A DNA stretch of 64,000 nucleotides from Balamuthia mandrillaris. Taxonomy: Eukaryota; Discosea; Longamoebia; Balamuthiidae. This document shows, one piece after another, positions 1 through 9,870 of the stretch (positions within the stretch are counted from its first letter, which is position 1; every line of letters starts with the position of its first letter). The position numbers and the translations under genes were made by a program. The notes under the pieces are model-generated. The model was given only the letters and a program-made list of their open reading frames with translations, did not search any database and was not told the origin of the DNA. The stretch is from positions 1 to 64,000 of the forward strand of contig JAVKOQ010000169.1 in the NCBI GenBank assembly GCA_031835245.1, given 5' to 3'.

Positions 1-2553
1 GCCATTAAAAACAAATATCTTAAAAGGATATACAGCCATTACAAACAAGCGTGGCTGCAGAGCTCCGAACTTAAAGCATTCGTAAAAGAGCACGGGCCAT
101 GGCTCCCAGCCTACGCTCTCTTCTCCTATCTGAAGGAACTCAACTCTACAGCTGACTTTCACAAGTGGCCAAAATACACCACCATCACAGAGGTATAGTT
201 CATTTCTCCTTTGCAACGTTGGCAGGGATTAACGTAGAGGTACAACTTTACAGGAAGACATCGCTACTCTTACCAGTCCCACAAGTGATATCTATGAGGA
301 CAATATTGCTTACCACTACTTTGTGCAATATCATCTTTCCCGACAGCTTTCCGATGCATCAAGATATGCAGCGGAGAAAGGGGTGGTAATAAAAGGAGAC
401 TTGCCTATTGGTGTGGATCCTCTCAGCGTGGATGCGTGGCTACATCCTCACCTGTTCAACCTTGATAAGCAGACTGGAGCACCACCTGACTATTTTGGTG
501 TGTAACCTTTGTTGTTGTCCGAGCTCCAATCTTGCTAACCAAAAATTATTATCCTGAATCCAATGGTGTTTAGCTAAGTATGGTCAAAACTGGGGCTTTC
601 CCACTTACAACTGGGAAGAAATGGCCAAAGATAATTACAGTTGGTGGCGGCAGCGCCTGCAAGTGCTTTCCAAGTATTTCCATGCGTACGTATCTCTGAG
701 CATTATCTATTTTATTTTTTTCGTTTTTTCGTTGTTATTGACATAACCATTCCAGCTACCGAATCGACCATGTTTTGGGCTTCTTCCGCATTTGGGAGAT
801 CCCTGGTCATTGCATTAACGGCCTATTGGGCAGACTGAATCCTAGCATTCCCATTTGGAATTGGGAGTTGGAAGGAAAAGGCGTTTGGGATTTCCGCCGT
901 CTTACAGGTAAACTGCATCACTACTGCTGAAACATTATGATGAAGAGCTGACCCTTTGCCTTTGTGTTTTGCATAGATCCCTACGTTACTGATGAATTGT
1001 TGCAAACGAGCTTTGGAAAGGAATGGCAGAATATCAAAGCTCGCTTCTTTAATGTGAATGAAAGTACTCAACGGATTCAATTCAAACCAGAGTATCTAAC
1101 TGAAAAAGCCCTTCAGGTAAATGTCCCCTCAGCCCACGTTTGGCTGGGTCTTTAATTATCTGCTTACTCTTTTGAAAAGGAAGCCTTTGACGAGGACCAC
1201 AGTCTTCCTGAAAAACAGAAAGCGGAAACTTTGAAGAAGTTGTGGGATCTTCTTGGCAATGTAATACTTTTGAGGTATAAAATGTTCTTCCTTTTTTTCT
1301 TCTTCTTCTGCTTCTCCTCCTTCTTCTTTAATTTGGTTTTTTTCTTTGCTCAATGGATAACTCACCTCTCACTTCGTTTGGCCAAACGAATGAAGGGATG
1401 AAGAGGACCCAGAAAGAAAATTCTACCCGCGAGTGGATATGATGACCACATCCTCCTTCGCAGAGTTGCACAATGAAAGTATCCAGAATGCATTACGGGA
1501 CCTCTACTATGACTATTTCTATCGTCGTCAGGGCAACGAGTGGAGAAAGGGTGCATTGAGTAAGTGATACTATTGCTTATTAGGGCCTCTTACTGTTTTA
1601 CCAGAGAACACTAACTAAACACTGCTCAGAAAAACTTTCTGTTATGCGCTCTGCCTCAGACATGTTGATTTGTGCTGAAGACCTTGGAATGTTGGCTAAT
1701 TGTGTCCCAAGGGTGCTAGAAGAACTTGCTATTCTTGCGTTGCGGGTACAGCGCATGCCTAAAGACGTCGGGGTGGAATTTGCTCGTTGTGAAAGCTACG
1801 AATATCTGAGTGTTTGTACGCCATCCACTCATGATACCTCAACCCTTAGGTACTTTCTCGCTTCTCCCTCTCTCCTTCTTTTGAGTTGCTCATTGAGGTT
1901 GCTACTCATAAAAGGGGGTGGTGGGAGGAAGATCCAGAAGCCACCCAGCGATACTACAACGATATTCTTGGCATGCAGGGCACTGCTCCTAAAGAATGTG
2001 AGCCCGCTATTATTCACAAGATACTGGACCAACATCTAGCGTCTCCGAGCATGTGGGCCATTTTTGCCGTTCAAGTAAGCATCTTCTTTCTGGACGTTTG
2101 TTTGTGGCATGCTCTAATACTGTGTTGTTAGGATTTGTTTGCTTTGAAGCAAGAGTTGAGAAAGCACAGCCCACAAGAAGAGCGTATAAACGAGCCAGCA
2201 GTTCGTCATCACTATTGGAGGTACATTCTCTGTTCTTTGGCCGGTGTTAACCACAAGCGAACCACTTATCCTGCATCTAACGTTTGCTATTAATTGTGGA
2301 TAGATATCGCATTCCATTCACATTAGAGGAATTGTGCTTCCAACAGGAGCAACACGAGGACGATGGAGTTAACGAGCTCGGCGTGGATCAGCTCCAGCTT
2401 GAAGAAGGCGACGAGACAAAGAAGAAGAAAGAAAAGAAGAGAAACTTACTCGTAACCGCAATAACGTCTCCCTTAGCTTCCAATCCCTTTGCTGACCTAG
2501 CACAGCAGCTCAGCTCCCTTATTCAAAAGCATCATAGAGAACCTTGGTTGTGA
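1..2553 (+). CDS. DPE2: 4-alpha-glucanotransferase, DPE2-type GH77 (5' end outside window)
   Basis: Cytosolic disproportionating enzyme that transfers glucosyl units between maltose/oligosaccharides and glycogen-like glucans. The window holds the C-terminal part of the catalytic domain in about eleven exons. The first junction is clear: exon 1-192, intron 193-253, exon from 254. GH77 landmarks appear in order: DLPIGVDPLS (about 400-430), YGQNWGFPTYNW (about 578-615), YRIDHVLGFFRIW with the nucleophile Asp (about 755-795), AEDLGM with the acid/base Glu (about 1675) and STHDTS with the third catalytic Asp (about 1830). The tail ends in a charged KKKEKK stretch before the stop at 2551-2553. DPE2 normally carries N-terminal starch-binding modules; these would lie upstream of the window, so DPE2 rather than a short amylomaltase is inferred from the motif spacing and insertions. 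No catalytic residue in view is missing. Confidence 0.9.
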
Positions 2554-2789
2554 TTCTGGTTTGAATAAATAGACTTCTTAAGGTCTTTACAAATTAACCT
2601 TCTTTCTCAGCGCAAATGTTTGTGGTTTTTTTAGTTGTCTGCATCCCTTCCTAGCAGCAGCTGTGGACGTTGGTAGAAGTGAATGGATAGTAAATAGGCG
2701 GACAGCAGGTTAGTGTTTACATTTCTTATTTAGTGTTTATTCCAACAACTAGAGAAAAGTGAAGCTTTCCAAAAGTTGGTGGCGTGTGT

Positions 2790-3543
2790 TCAAGGGTTGC
2801 CCACAAGCCATGCCTCGCTCTCAATGCAGTGATTGATCCGTTGGCGCGTCAGTTGATCGGGAGTTAGACGCTCGGACTCAACGCCTTCTTTCAGGACAAG
2901 CAATGTAGGAAAAGATGAACCAGCCACCTCCAGGCGTTGAGCAAGCTCAGGATAACTAGAGGCCTTCAACCGGCAAAAGAGTACCCTCCCGTCAGTTCGC
3001 GCACACTCCCTTCTTATCAGTTCAGCTGCAGCACGCGTCGCTTCATCCTCCCTGTTATTTTACCATTAGCCGGAGTTGGTAGTAAGAGCTCTCTGTCTCC
3101 TCTCTCGCTCTCTCTCGCTCTCTCTCTCTCTCAGATGCTCTCCTCTTGTACATCTCTCTCTCCCTCCCTCTCCCTCTCTCCCTCCCTCACTCCCCTGTCT
3201 GACTTTGAGACCAAGGTGCTTACTGGGTGAAACACAAAAGAGCAACAGGAAGGGACTCGTAAATGATGCGCTCGAAGAAGTCTTCTCTAGTCACCAACTC
3301 GTCTTTCTCTGAGGGAGGAGAGGGCAGCGGAGCGAAGTGAACTGTAGATTGGTTGCTGTTTTCGTGAGTGGCAGGTCGAGGGCCAGTGGAAGCACTGGCG
3401 TAGTTTCTGCTTGACCACGAGGGTAGAGTAGCAGCCAGGCCCAAACGAGGAGCGCGCAGAAAAGAAGTCGCTGCAATCCTAGGAGCAAGAGGTCTCTTAA
3501 GCGCCAGACCGGCAATGGCGTTGCCACGGGAGCCCAGCCTCAT
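2790..3543 (-). CDS. mitochondrial thioredoxin-like protein without a CXXC motif
   Basis: Two exons, 3224-3543 and 2790-3051, joined by a GTAAGC...CAG intron whose phases fit (TQ|EDEA). The N-terminus is Arg/Ala/Ser-rich with almost no acidic residues and contains SRNYASAS, which is typical of a mitochondrial presequence. The C-terminal half reads like a thioredoxin fold: a hydrophobic strand LPVALLCF, then VLFCRLKASSYPELAQRLEV, then FPTLLVLKEG with the cis-Pro of the family. At the site where thioredoxins carry WCGPC there is only CFTQEDEA, so a dithiol redox role is unlikely and a binding or chaperone-like role is more plausible. The intron is purine-rich on the sense strand (CT repeats on the + strand), unlike nearly all other introns here. 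The fold is inferred from pattern only. Confidence 0.6.
3099..3190 (+). repeat. CT-rich tract in the thioredoxin-like intron, purine on the sense strand
   Basis: ctctctcgctctctctc and tccctccctctc units on the + strand, while the gene reads on the - strand. It is the one clear exception in the window to the sense-pyrimidine orientation of intronic repeats. Confidence 0.85.
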
Positions 3544-4210
3544 TCTGCTTGCTTGCCTTTAGCTTGCTTGCCTTTAGCTTGCTTGCTTGCTAGCGTTGTC
3601 GTTCCTGCTACACAGCGACACAGCGTGAAATTCCCCTCCTCTGCTAGAAAGTGACCCCTCATCCTGAAACAAAAAAAAAAGGCGCACTGCGGCTCCAGCC
3701 AGCCCAGCCCAGCCCAGCCCGTTGTTACAATGCCGGAGGTTGGTTATTTTTTTCGCTGTCTCATTGATCGACTTGATCTTGGCGCCCCGCTGGAAAAACA
3801 AAGTGTACTTTATTCATACAAACGCTTCAGCACAAAAAGAGGGGAGATAAATGCGCCGCCTTAGTCTTTACCGCCACCACCACCACCACTCCACCATCAC
3901 TATCCATTTGGGAGAGGGTGGTGGCGCATGGCCTGCCTTTTCCTCATTCAGAAGGTGGAGGAGGAGCAGGAGGAAGGAGGAGAGCTGACAACGATGACGA
4001 TGATGGGTAGCTGGGCAGATGGGTAGATGTACGGGCCAGGTAAGGTGGAGAAATAGAGGGCATTCTCAAACAGAGGGAGGCATGAGGTAGGTTTGCAGTT
4101 GGGACGGATGACTGAAGGAGGCCTCCACCTAGTTCGGCAGTTGGAGGGAGGAAGAGGAAGGGAGAAAGGGGGAGTAAAGAGTCGGGTGCTGGCTATATCA
4201 TCATCTGTCT
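3544..4210. other. intergenic region between the thioredoxin-like gene and ankyrin gene 1
   Basis: No gene recognised. It contains an imperfect tandem of gcttgcttgcctttagctt units (about 3548-3593) just upstream of the thioredoxin-like ATG, a run of cagccc units (about 3697-3720), a poly-A run near 3670 and the 3' flank of the ankyrin gene. Open frames on both strands show no family features. Confidence 0.5.
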
Positions 4211-4996
4211 CTAGTTGTCCTTGACGATTTGTTTTTTGATCAAGCTTTTGGAGGCAAGGTCTGCTGCTGTCTGTCCTTCCTTGTTGTGTATGGAGGGGTC
4301 GGCACCAGCGGCCATGAGGGCCTTCACCGTACCGAGCTTGTTCTTCTTGGCGGCCTCGTGCAGGGGGGTGTTTCCTCGCTCGTTGAGGGCGTTGACCTGG
4401 GCGCCATACTTGAGCAGCAGGTTGAGAGCGTCGGTTTGGCCCCAAAAGGCGGCTGTGTGGAGAGGGGTTTGGCCGTCGGGGGCCTTGCCTTGCACAGCTG
4501 CGCCTTTGGTCAGGAGCAGCTGCATGCCCTCCAGCCAGCCGGTCTGGCTGGCAATGGCGAGTGGGGTGGAGCCTTGCTCGTTGGCCTCATCAAAGGGAAC
4601 GCCTTGGTCTATGGCAAACTGAAGGAAGGCAGGATTGCCCAGGGTGGCCGCCTTGTGGCAAATACTCTCGTCGGCGTCTGTGAGGGCCTTGGGGTCCACC
4701 CCTTTCTCTTTGACGAGGTACTGGAGGACCTCCCAGTTGCCGTCCCTAACGGCCAGGTGGAGGGGCAGCCTCCCTGCCAATGACTTTATGTGAACGTCTG
4801 CACCTTTGGCCACGCACAGCTTGAAGCACTCCAACGTGCCGTCGTCGCTGGCAAGGTGGTGCAGCACCGTGTAACCCTCTATGGGGTCGGCGTAGTTGGG
4901 CGGCGCTCCGGCCTCCAACGCCTCCTCCACTCCAGCAAAGTCTCCGTTCTCAGCCGCCGCTAAGAGTTGCTCTCCCAGTTCCCTCTTGGTAGCCAT
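4211..4996 (-). CDS. ankyrin-repeat protein 1
   Basis: A single-exon frame of 261 residues, almost entirely ankyrin repeats. It starts with an N-cap repeat (QLLAAAENGDFAGVEEALEA), followed by about seven repeats with the TPLH/AA signature, for example DGQTPLHTAAFWGQTDALNL and RGNTPLHEAAKKNK, and a short basic tail (KSLIKKQIVKDN). There is no signal peptide, membrane segment or catalytic domain, so it is probably a soluble scaffold or adaptor whose partner cannot be read from the sequence. The ATG at 4994-4996 is the natural start. It lacks introns, unlike most neighbours. A second intronless ankyrin gene lies 600 bp upstream on the same strand. Confidence 0.9.
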   Translation of the reverse strand: MATKRELGEQLLAAAENGDFAGVEEALEAGAPPNYADPIEGYTVLHHLASDDGTLECFKLCVAKGADVHIKSLAGRLPLHLAVRDGNWEVLQYLVKEKGVDPKALTDADESICHKAATLGNPAFLQFAIDQGVPFDEANEQGSTPLAIASQTGWLEGMQLLLTKGAAVQGKAPDGQTPLHTAAFWGQTDALNLLLKYGAQVNALNERGNTPLHEAAKKNKLGTVKALMAAGADPSIHNKEGQTAADLASKSLIKKQIVKDN

Positions 4997-5595
4997 CTGT
5001 TTGCAACCTGCAAAATATATTGGGGCAGGGCGTTACGGTGAGTGGGTGTCAACGACGAGCTGCTGCTCGCCCAACAAACATCAAAAACAACAGGCTGCCG
5101 CACAAATAGCTTACCTTTGCTTGGCGTGTCTTTCTTCCTCTTCTTCTCCTCTTTACACACGGCGAATGAAAAAACTTATTCCCCCTCCTCCTCCGCTTTC
5201 TTCTCTCTTTTCTGGTGCCAAAAGGGATATATAGCAACGCGGATACGGCTATCCGCACACAGCAAATGCCCCCAGCGTTGGTCGGTCGGTCGGTTGCTAG
5301 GTTTGTTTGCCCCACCAGCAGACGGGCAAGAGAAGAGAGAAGAGAGAAGAGAGATGAAGAAGAGCCTTGGGGAAGAAGACAAGCTACATTACAACAGTTT
5401 CGTTTGGTTTATTATTCACAAGTGCTGCTAAAAGCAAGGAAGAGAGAAAGTAATGACACAATAGAATCGTAGTAGAGGAAAACAACAAAGGTTACAAAGA
5501 AGGGTCCAATCCATCCAACCGTGAGCACGGGAGAGCAAGCTTCCCAACAAATCCACACACACTATCGGCAAATAAAAACAGAAGGGGTTCTGCAT
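4997..5595. other. intergenic region between the two ankyrin genes
   Basis: No gene supported. It holds a (GGTC)n run near 5280-5294 (gttggtcggtcggtcggttg) and an agaagagag purine tract near 5330-5365, which reads as pyrimidine on the strand of the flanking genes. It is presumably the promoter and 5' leader of ankyrin gene 1. Confidence 0.5.
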
Positions 5596-6564
5596 TTAAA
5601 AGGCCACGGGCAGAGCACTTCGTCCAGTGGCGGTAGGGAAAGGTGGGTTGCTGTGCTTCTCGCGGAGGGAAAGGCTTCCCAAGTTGTGGTTAGCCAGAGC
5701 CAGCTCTTTCCCTAACATCTCTACGCTAAGGAGGTGGCCAGGCTGCTGCTGCACGTTATCATCACAGGAGGCAGCATAGAAGAGCTCCCAGGACTTGTTA
5801 CCGGCAACGGCTTGCAAGAGGGAGGCAATGCACATGACCATGGCTTGGTCTTGGCAAGAGGAAGCCAGGTCGAGGGGGGTCTCGCCGTCCTCGTTGGGTA
5901 ACGCAAGGGAGGCTCCAAGGGCCACCAAGAGGCGAACGCAATCCGGGTGCTCCTCACGCACGGCCCAGTGAAGCGCGGTGTCACCTTCGTGATCTCGGGC
6001 GTTGAGGGGGGCGCCGTGTTTGGCCAAGACCTCCACGATCTCCTCGTCACCAACAGCGGCGGCGGCATGGAGGGCGGTGGCCCCGTCCATGGTAGTCACA
6101 AAGACGTTGGCTCCATTTTCCAGCAGAAACTCTACCTTCTCCACCATTCCAAGTTGGGAGGCTCTGTACAAAGCAGTCTCACCGGCGTAGTTTTGGATAT
6201 TTACATCTGCGCCGTGGTCCACAAACGCCTCCATAAGCTCCTCCGAACCGTTAGAAGCCACCGCCCACATCAAAGGGGTGTTGCCTTCCGCGTCCCTAGA
6301 GTTTTTGTCCATCCCGTTCTCCAAAAGAAAATTCACTATGTCCACGTTGTTAAGGGAGGCGGCAAAGTGGAGGGGCCCATAGCCTGCCAGCATCTCATTC
6401 TTGCCTCGTCTTACTTCCTCTACCAGCCCTTGTAGCACCTTGAGGTTTCCCTCCCAAGCGGCCCTACACATGCCTCCCTGTCCCCTCGTTTCATCCTCTT
6501 CCGTATGTAGATGCTGACTGGGTGAGGAAGAAGGGGGATAACTAAACAGAACAGTGGATTGCAT
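5596..6564 (-). CDS. ankyrin-repeat protein 2
   Basis: A single-exon frame of 322 residues. About 55 N-terminal residues (Ser/Pro-rich, then CRAAWEGNLKVLQGLVEEV) lead into six to seven ankyrin repeats such as GYGPLHFAASLNNVDIVNF, EGNTPLMWAVASNG, DGATALHAAAAVGDEEIVEV and EGDTALHWAVREEHPDCVRL. A C-terminal region of roughly 100 residues has no clear repeats. It is intronless and transcribed in the same direction as ankyrin gene 1, which suggests local duplication, but the repeats differ enough that any duplication would be old. A soluble protein-interaction role is known for the family; the specific partner is unknown. Confidence 0.88.
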   Translation of the reverse strand: MQSTVLFSYPPSSSPSQHLHTEEDETRGQGGMCRAAWEGNLKVLQGLVEEVRRGKNEMLAGYGPLHFAASLNNVDIVNFLLENGMDKNSRDAEGNTPLMWAVASNGSEELMEAFVDHGADVNIQNYAGETALYRASQLGMVEKVEFLLENGANVFVTTMDGATALHAAAAVGDEEIVEVLAKHGAPLNARDHEGDTALHWAVREEHPDCVRLLVALGASLALPNEDGETPLDLASSCQDQAMVMCIASLLQAVAGNKSWELFYAASCDDNVQQQPGHLLSVEMLGKELALANHNLGSLSLREKHSNPPFPTATGRSALPVAF

Positions 6565-7047
6565 GTTGATGTGGTAGTAGGATGGGGGGGAAGAATATCA
6601 AATTACAAGGGGCAGCAACAATCCAAAACGTTTGAAAAACGAAAACGAAAAGGTGGGGTGTGTTGGGTGCTGCTGGTTGTATAGAAAGTGCAAAATATAA
6701 AGAATCTTGCTTGCTCTTTGTTGCTGTTGCTGTTCAAGTGTTATGCGAAAGAGGAAAAACAAAGAAAAAAGAAATAAAAAGTGGAAAAAGCCAGAAAATA
6801 GACAGAGCTGGGCCTAGGAATTAATACAGAAAGGTACCAGGAAAATAACTAGTACCGTGCCGCAACGCAAAAGGCGGGAACGGTTTCCTCTGAGAAAAAC
6901 CAGCGAACAGGGGCCGGTAGGATTTCGTGCGGAGTTACGGAAAATTTTCTCCAATAGGAACAATGTTCCACAAAAGGAAATGGTGTACAACAACCCTTTA
7001 TTGTCGACGGACGAAATTTTTCTCGCTTTCTTTAGATCTTATGATCT
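6565..7047. other. intergenic region upstream of ankyrin gene 2
   Basis: AT-rich and A-rich on the + strand, with no recognisable gene. Short open frames at 6857-7300 overlap the 3' end of SNF8 on the other strand and show no domain features. It should contain the ankyrin gene 2 promoter and the SNF8 3' flank. Confidence 0.5.
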
Positions 7048-8255
7048 TCAATAAAACTGGGTCATCAACGCAGGGAACCAGTACTGCGTTTCGGAGGCCT
7101 GCTCATCAACCCATGCCATGCCTTCCTGCAGCATTAGGTTCTGTTTTCTTGTTGTTTAGTTCATGGCCACCCTGCAGGTGTTCAGGGAATAAAAGTAAGC
7201 AGTCTGCTAGCTTACCAATACAGCGTCTATCCGGTGTTGAACCCAACCGAGTTCGTTGCGAAGTTGACCCTGGGTCACATAAAAGGTGTCTTGGGCTAGA
7301 CTAAGAACAGCACTGTGGTCACTACTGAGCTCGCATGGGACGGATTGTACAATCAACTTGCATCCCACAGGAAGAATTTTAAAGCCGTTGCCTAATGTAT
7401 TCAGCTTTTTGATGGCACGCTCGATATCATCCCTGTTGCCAGAACAACAAAGAGGAGAGAGAGAGAGAGGAACAAAAGAAGGAAGAAGGGAGATATTTGA
7501 GGACTCAAATTTACAAATGAAAGGATTACCACGTACCGTGTTATGGTTTGTTGGTGAAGTCCTACTCTCATTTTTTCGAGGTGTTTCTGCAGCTCCGAAA
7601 GTTCAATCAGACCGCCGTTGGTTGGTCGGGTTCGCAAGCACACATCCACTATTTGCACTGCCAACTCATAGTAAAAATTCCCAACCCCCAACAACTCCGC
7701 CCAGAATCCTTTGTTTGCTTCCGTACGAGAAGGAAGAGGAGAGGGAAGAGGTGCGCAACGGAGAACGCATAACATTGACGGGAGAAAAGAGGGAGAAAGG
7801 TAGATTAACACAAGGAGTGTGGAATAGGAGAAAGCGCTTACAAGCTAATGGGTCAACGCCAATGGAAGCACACATGCTTTGGAACTGCTGGCGGAACTCG
7901 GGGTTTTTGTTTATCTCTTTCTTGTATTTAGCAGCAAACTTGGCCAAGTTCTCTCGGAACAAGCCAAGTTGTTGTTGCATCTACTTAGACTCTAGTACAT
8001 AAGCACCCAAAACAAACAAACTAATGCGAACATGATGCAAAAGGCAATGGAGACCCATACCCATTTTACTCTCTCTTCTTCCAGTTGGGAGCCCGCCAGG
8101 CTAAACGTTTCCTGTTGGCCGCTTCCGTGTTAAACACGCCTGAGAGGAGAGAGGAGAGAGGAGAGAGGGAGGGCGCAAGGAGGAGGAGAGACCTTGTGTT
8201 GGTGCAACCGTTGCAAGCCGGAAATGCCAACGCCCCTTCTTCTTCGCTGCGCCAT
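7048..8255 (-). CDS. SNF8: ESCRT-II subunit SNF8/VPS22 (EAP30)
   Basis: Vps22 pairs with Vps36 and two Vps25 copies in ESCRT-II, which acts on endosomes in multivesicular-body sorting. The protein is spread over about six exons. The start [15 protein letters not shown] (ATG at 8253-8255) matches the conserved RRRGVG N-terminus. It is followed by [14 protein letters not shown], then [20 protein letters not shown] and [20 protein letters not shown], which are EAP30 hallmarks. Next come [14 protein letters not shown] and [10 protein letters not shown] (winged helix 1), then [19 protein letters not shown] and [10 protein letters not shown], and finally [20 protein letters not shown] ending at the stop 7048-7050. 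Length and order agree with the family, about 250 residues. Introns near 7450 and 8150 contain long CT tracts on the sense strand. No defect is seen. Confidence 0.93.
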
Positions 8256-8470
8256 CCCCGCTTTCCCCCCCCTCCCCCTTGCTAACTCTTCACTATTAGG
8301 TTGGGGCATTCATGCATCGCTCTCCGACTGCCCCCTCAGACTATCGGAGTTTCGGAGTGTTCAGCCCAATCACCACCTCCCTTTTTAGTCTAAATTGAGG
8401 GTGCTGGCGTTTTGGCCAACAACGCTGAACAGAAGCAAAGAACGACGGAGAAAAGAGGCACCGCCTAAGG

Positions 8471-9742
8471 ATGCAGCGCACTCGAGTTGTGCTAGGTGCC
8501 CTGGCATTACTGGTGTTGTGTAGCGTGACGGCGACGGTTGCTCAAGGTTTTAGTGCTTGGGCTTATGTGTTTAAGAATGACGATTCGGGGGGAGGGGCCA
8601 GAAGGTCTTTGGATGTTGGAGAGATTCAGCGAGAAGCGGGTATAAAGCACGACTTCATGAAGGTCATACGTCAACAAAAACAACAGATGAATGAGTTACG
8701 CAATTTTGAAGCACAGCATAGAAATGACGATAACCTCGCCCAACAACTTCGCAATCTTGCACCTCGGGTGGACCTGTTGGACCCAGAACCAGGTAAATGA
8801 TTATATCGTTTTCCACACTTTTCTCCAAACAACACACGGTACCCTTGAGTGGTGGACGCTTCGTAGGAGGACGGTCTTATAGTCATGTTGCACCACGGCG
8901 TCTAATCAGCCTCCGCCAAAAGCCGTTAATAATAATCCTTGTGCGAATTTTCTCACATTCGTGAATTTGTATCCTTCAGGAACCTCCCAGGTAATAGGAA
9001 GTGGTGTTGGTGGCTCCCTTCCACTTGCCGGATTCTCCTTCGATCTCGACTTTTCAAGACTGTACACCTTAGCGAACTCGGGTGTGTCACATAAAACCGT
9101 CGGCCCCCTTGTCATGTACAGGCGCCCGGATGAAGTCAGTCCTCTGTGGTTTGAAGGTGGGTTTCTCCTTGGTTATTTATCGTTCAACCGCCTCTCATAT
9201 TATCTCCAATCCTTGTAATAATCTTTTTTCAGCTGCTGCCAACTCTGTTGTTGGAGACAACTTGGAGCCCCCGACTTTCGAACTTGTTTTATTTGTTCAA
9301 TCTTATGCTCAACAAACTGCCCGGCTTCCTGTCACAGTGGTTCGCATGCGAAATGCAGTCGTTAAGCACTATACTGCTGATTATCGAGGTTTGGTCACAT
9401 GTGGCTCTTCTTTTCACCTCACTTCTTGCTGACCCCCTCCCAACAATTATACATTGTAGTTGTTTAACTTCCTTATCTGTTTTCCTTATTTGACACCGTT
9501 TCTAACTTGATTTCATTATAATGGCAGTCGTGGCGGATGCCCAGTCTCCAACTCCTAGATACGTCGAGGCCATCACGTTTGATGGTCCTCTCTACGAATT
9601 TGGTTTCCTTGACACCATTGAAGGGTCATGCACCACGACAGCCTGCCCTCCAAACGCTCGGACCGCATTCAACTGCCCCTTTTTCGTCTACTACCCTAGC
9701 CTCAGCTACGTTGATCTCCAAGTCCCTGAATGTGCTCCTTAA
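8471..9742 (+). CDS. secreted protein with a possible Hcp-like (T6SS tube) domain
   Basis: Four exons. The ATG at 8471 is followed by a strong signal peptide (RTRVVLGALALLVLCSVTATVA) and a charged, Gln-rich spacer. The second exon starts after an AG at about 8923 (AVNNNPCANFLTFVN), the third near 9232 (AAANSVVGDNLEPPTFELV) and the fourth near 9529 (VVADAQSPTPRYVEAITF); all phases agree. The core pattern is PDEVSPLWFEAAAN, a beta-strand PTFELVLFVQ, then VTVVRMRNAVVKHY and RYVEAITFDGPLYEFGF. It resembles bacterial Hcp (the D.aSPkL..Aaa.G...p motif, a central strand, and a tEsvsf..i.y end). The C-terminus adds two or three Cys (SCTTTACPP, FNCPFF) suited to disulfides. The secreted location is directly visible. 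Hcp membership is inference from the pattern, and any other small beta-barrel fold remains possible. Confidence 0.65.
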
Positions 9743-9870
9743 AATAAGCGAAGATTCCTTTGTTATGTCTTGTCTCTCGTTTGTATGCACTCTCTCTTAT
9801 GTCACCATCTGGTCTTTATCTGGTTGTTTTGTGATGAGTAGATAGAGTACATGAGAGAGAGCGGGATTTT

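Noticed and set aside
5049-5431. Overlapping short frames between the ankyrin genes
   Set aside because: Purine/pyrimidine tracts keep frames open by chance; no conserved features.
6857-7304. Short + frames at the SNF8 3' end
   Set aside because: Antisense to the last SNF8 exons, which match the family on the other strand.
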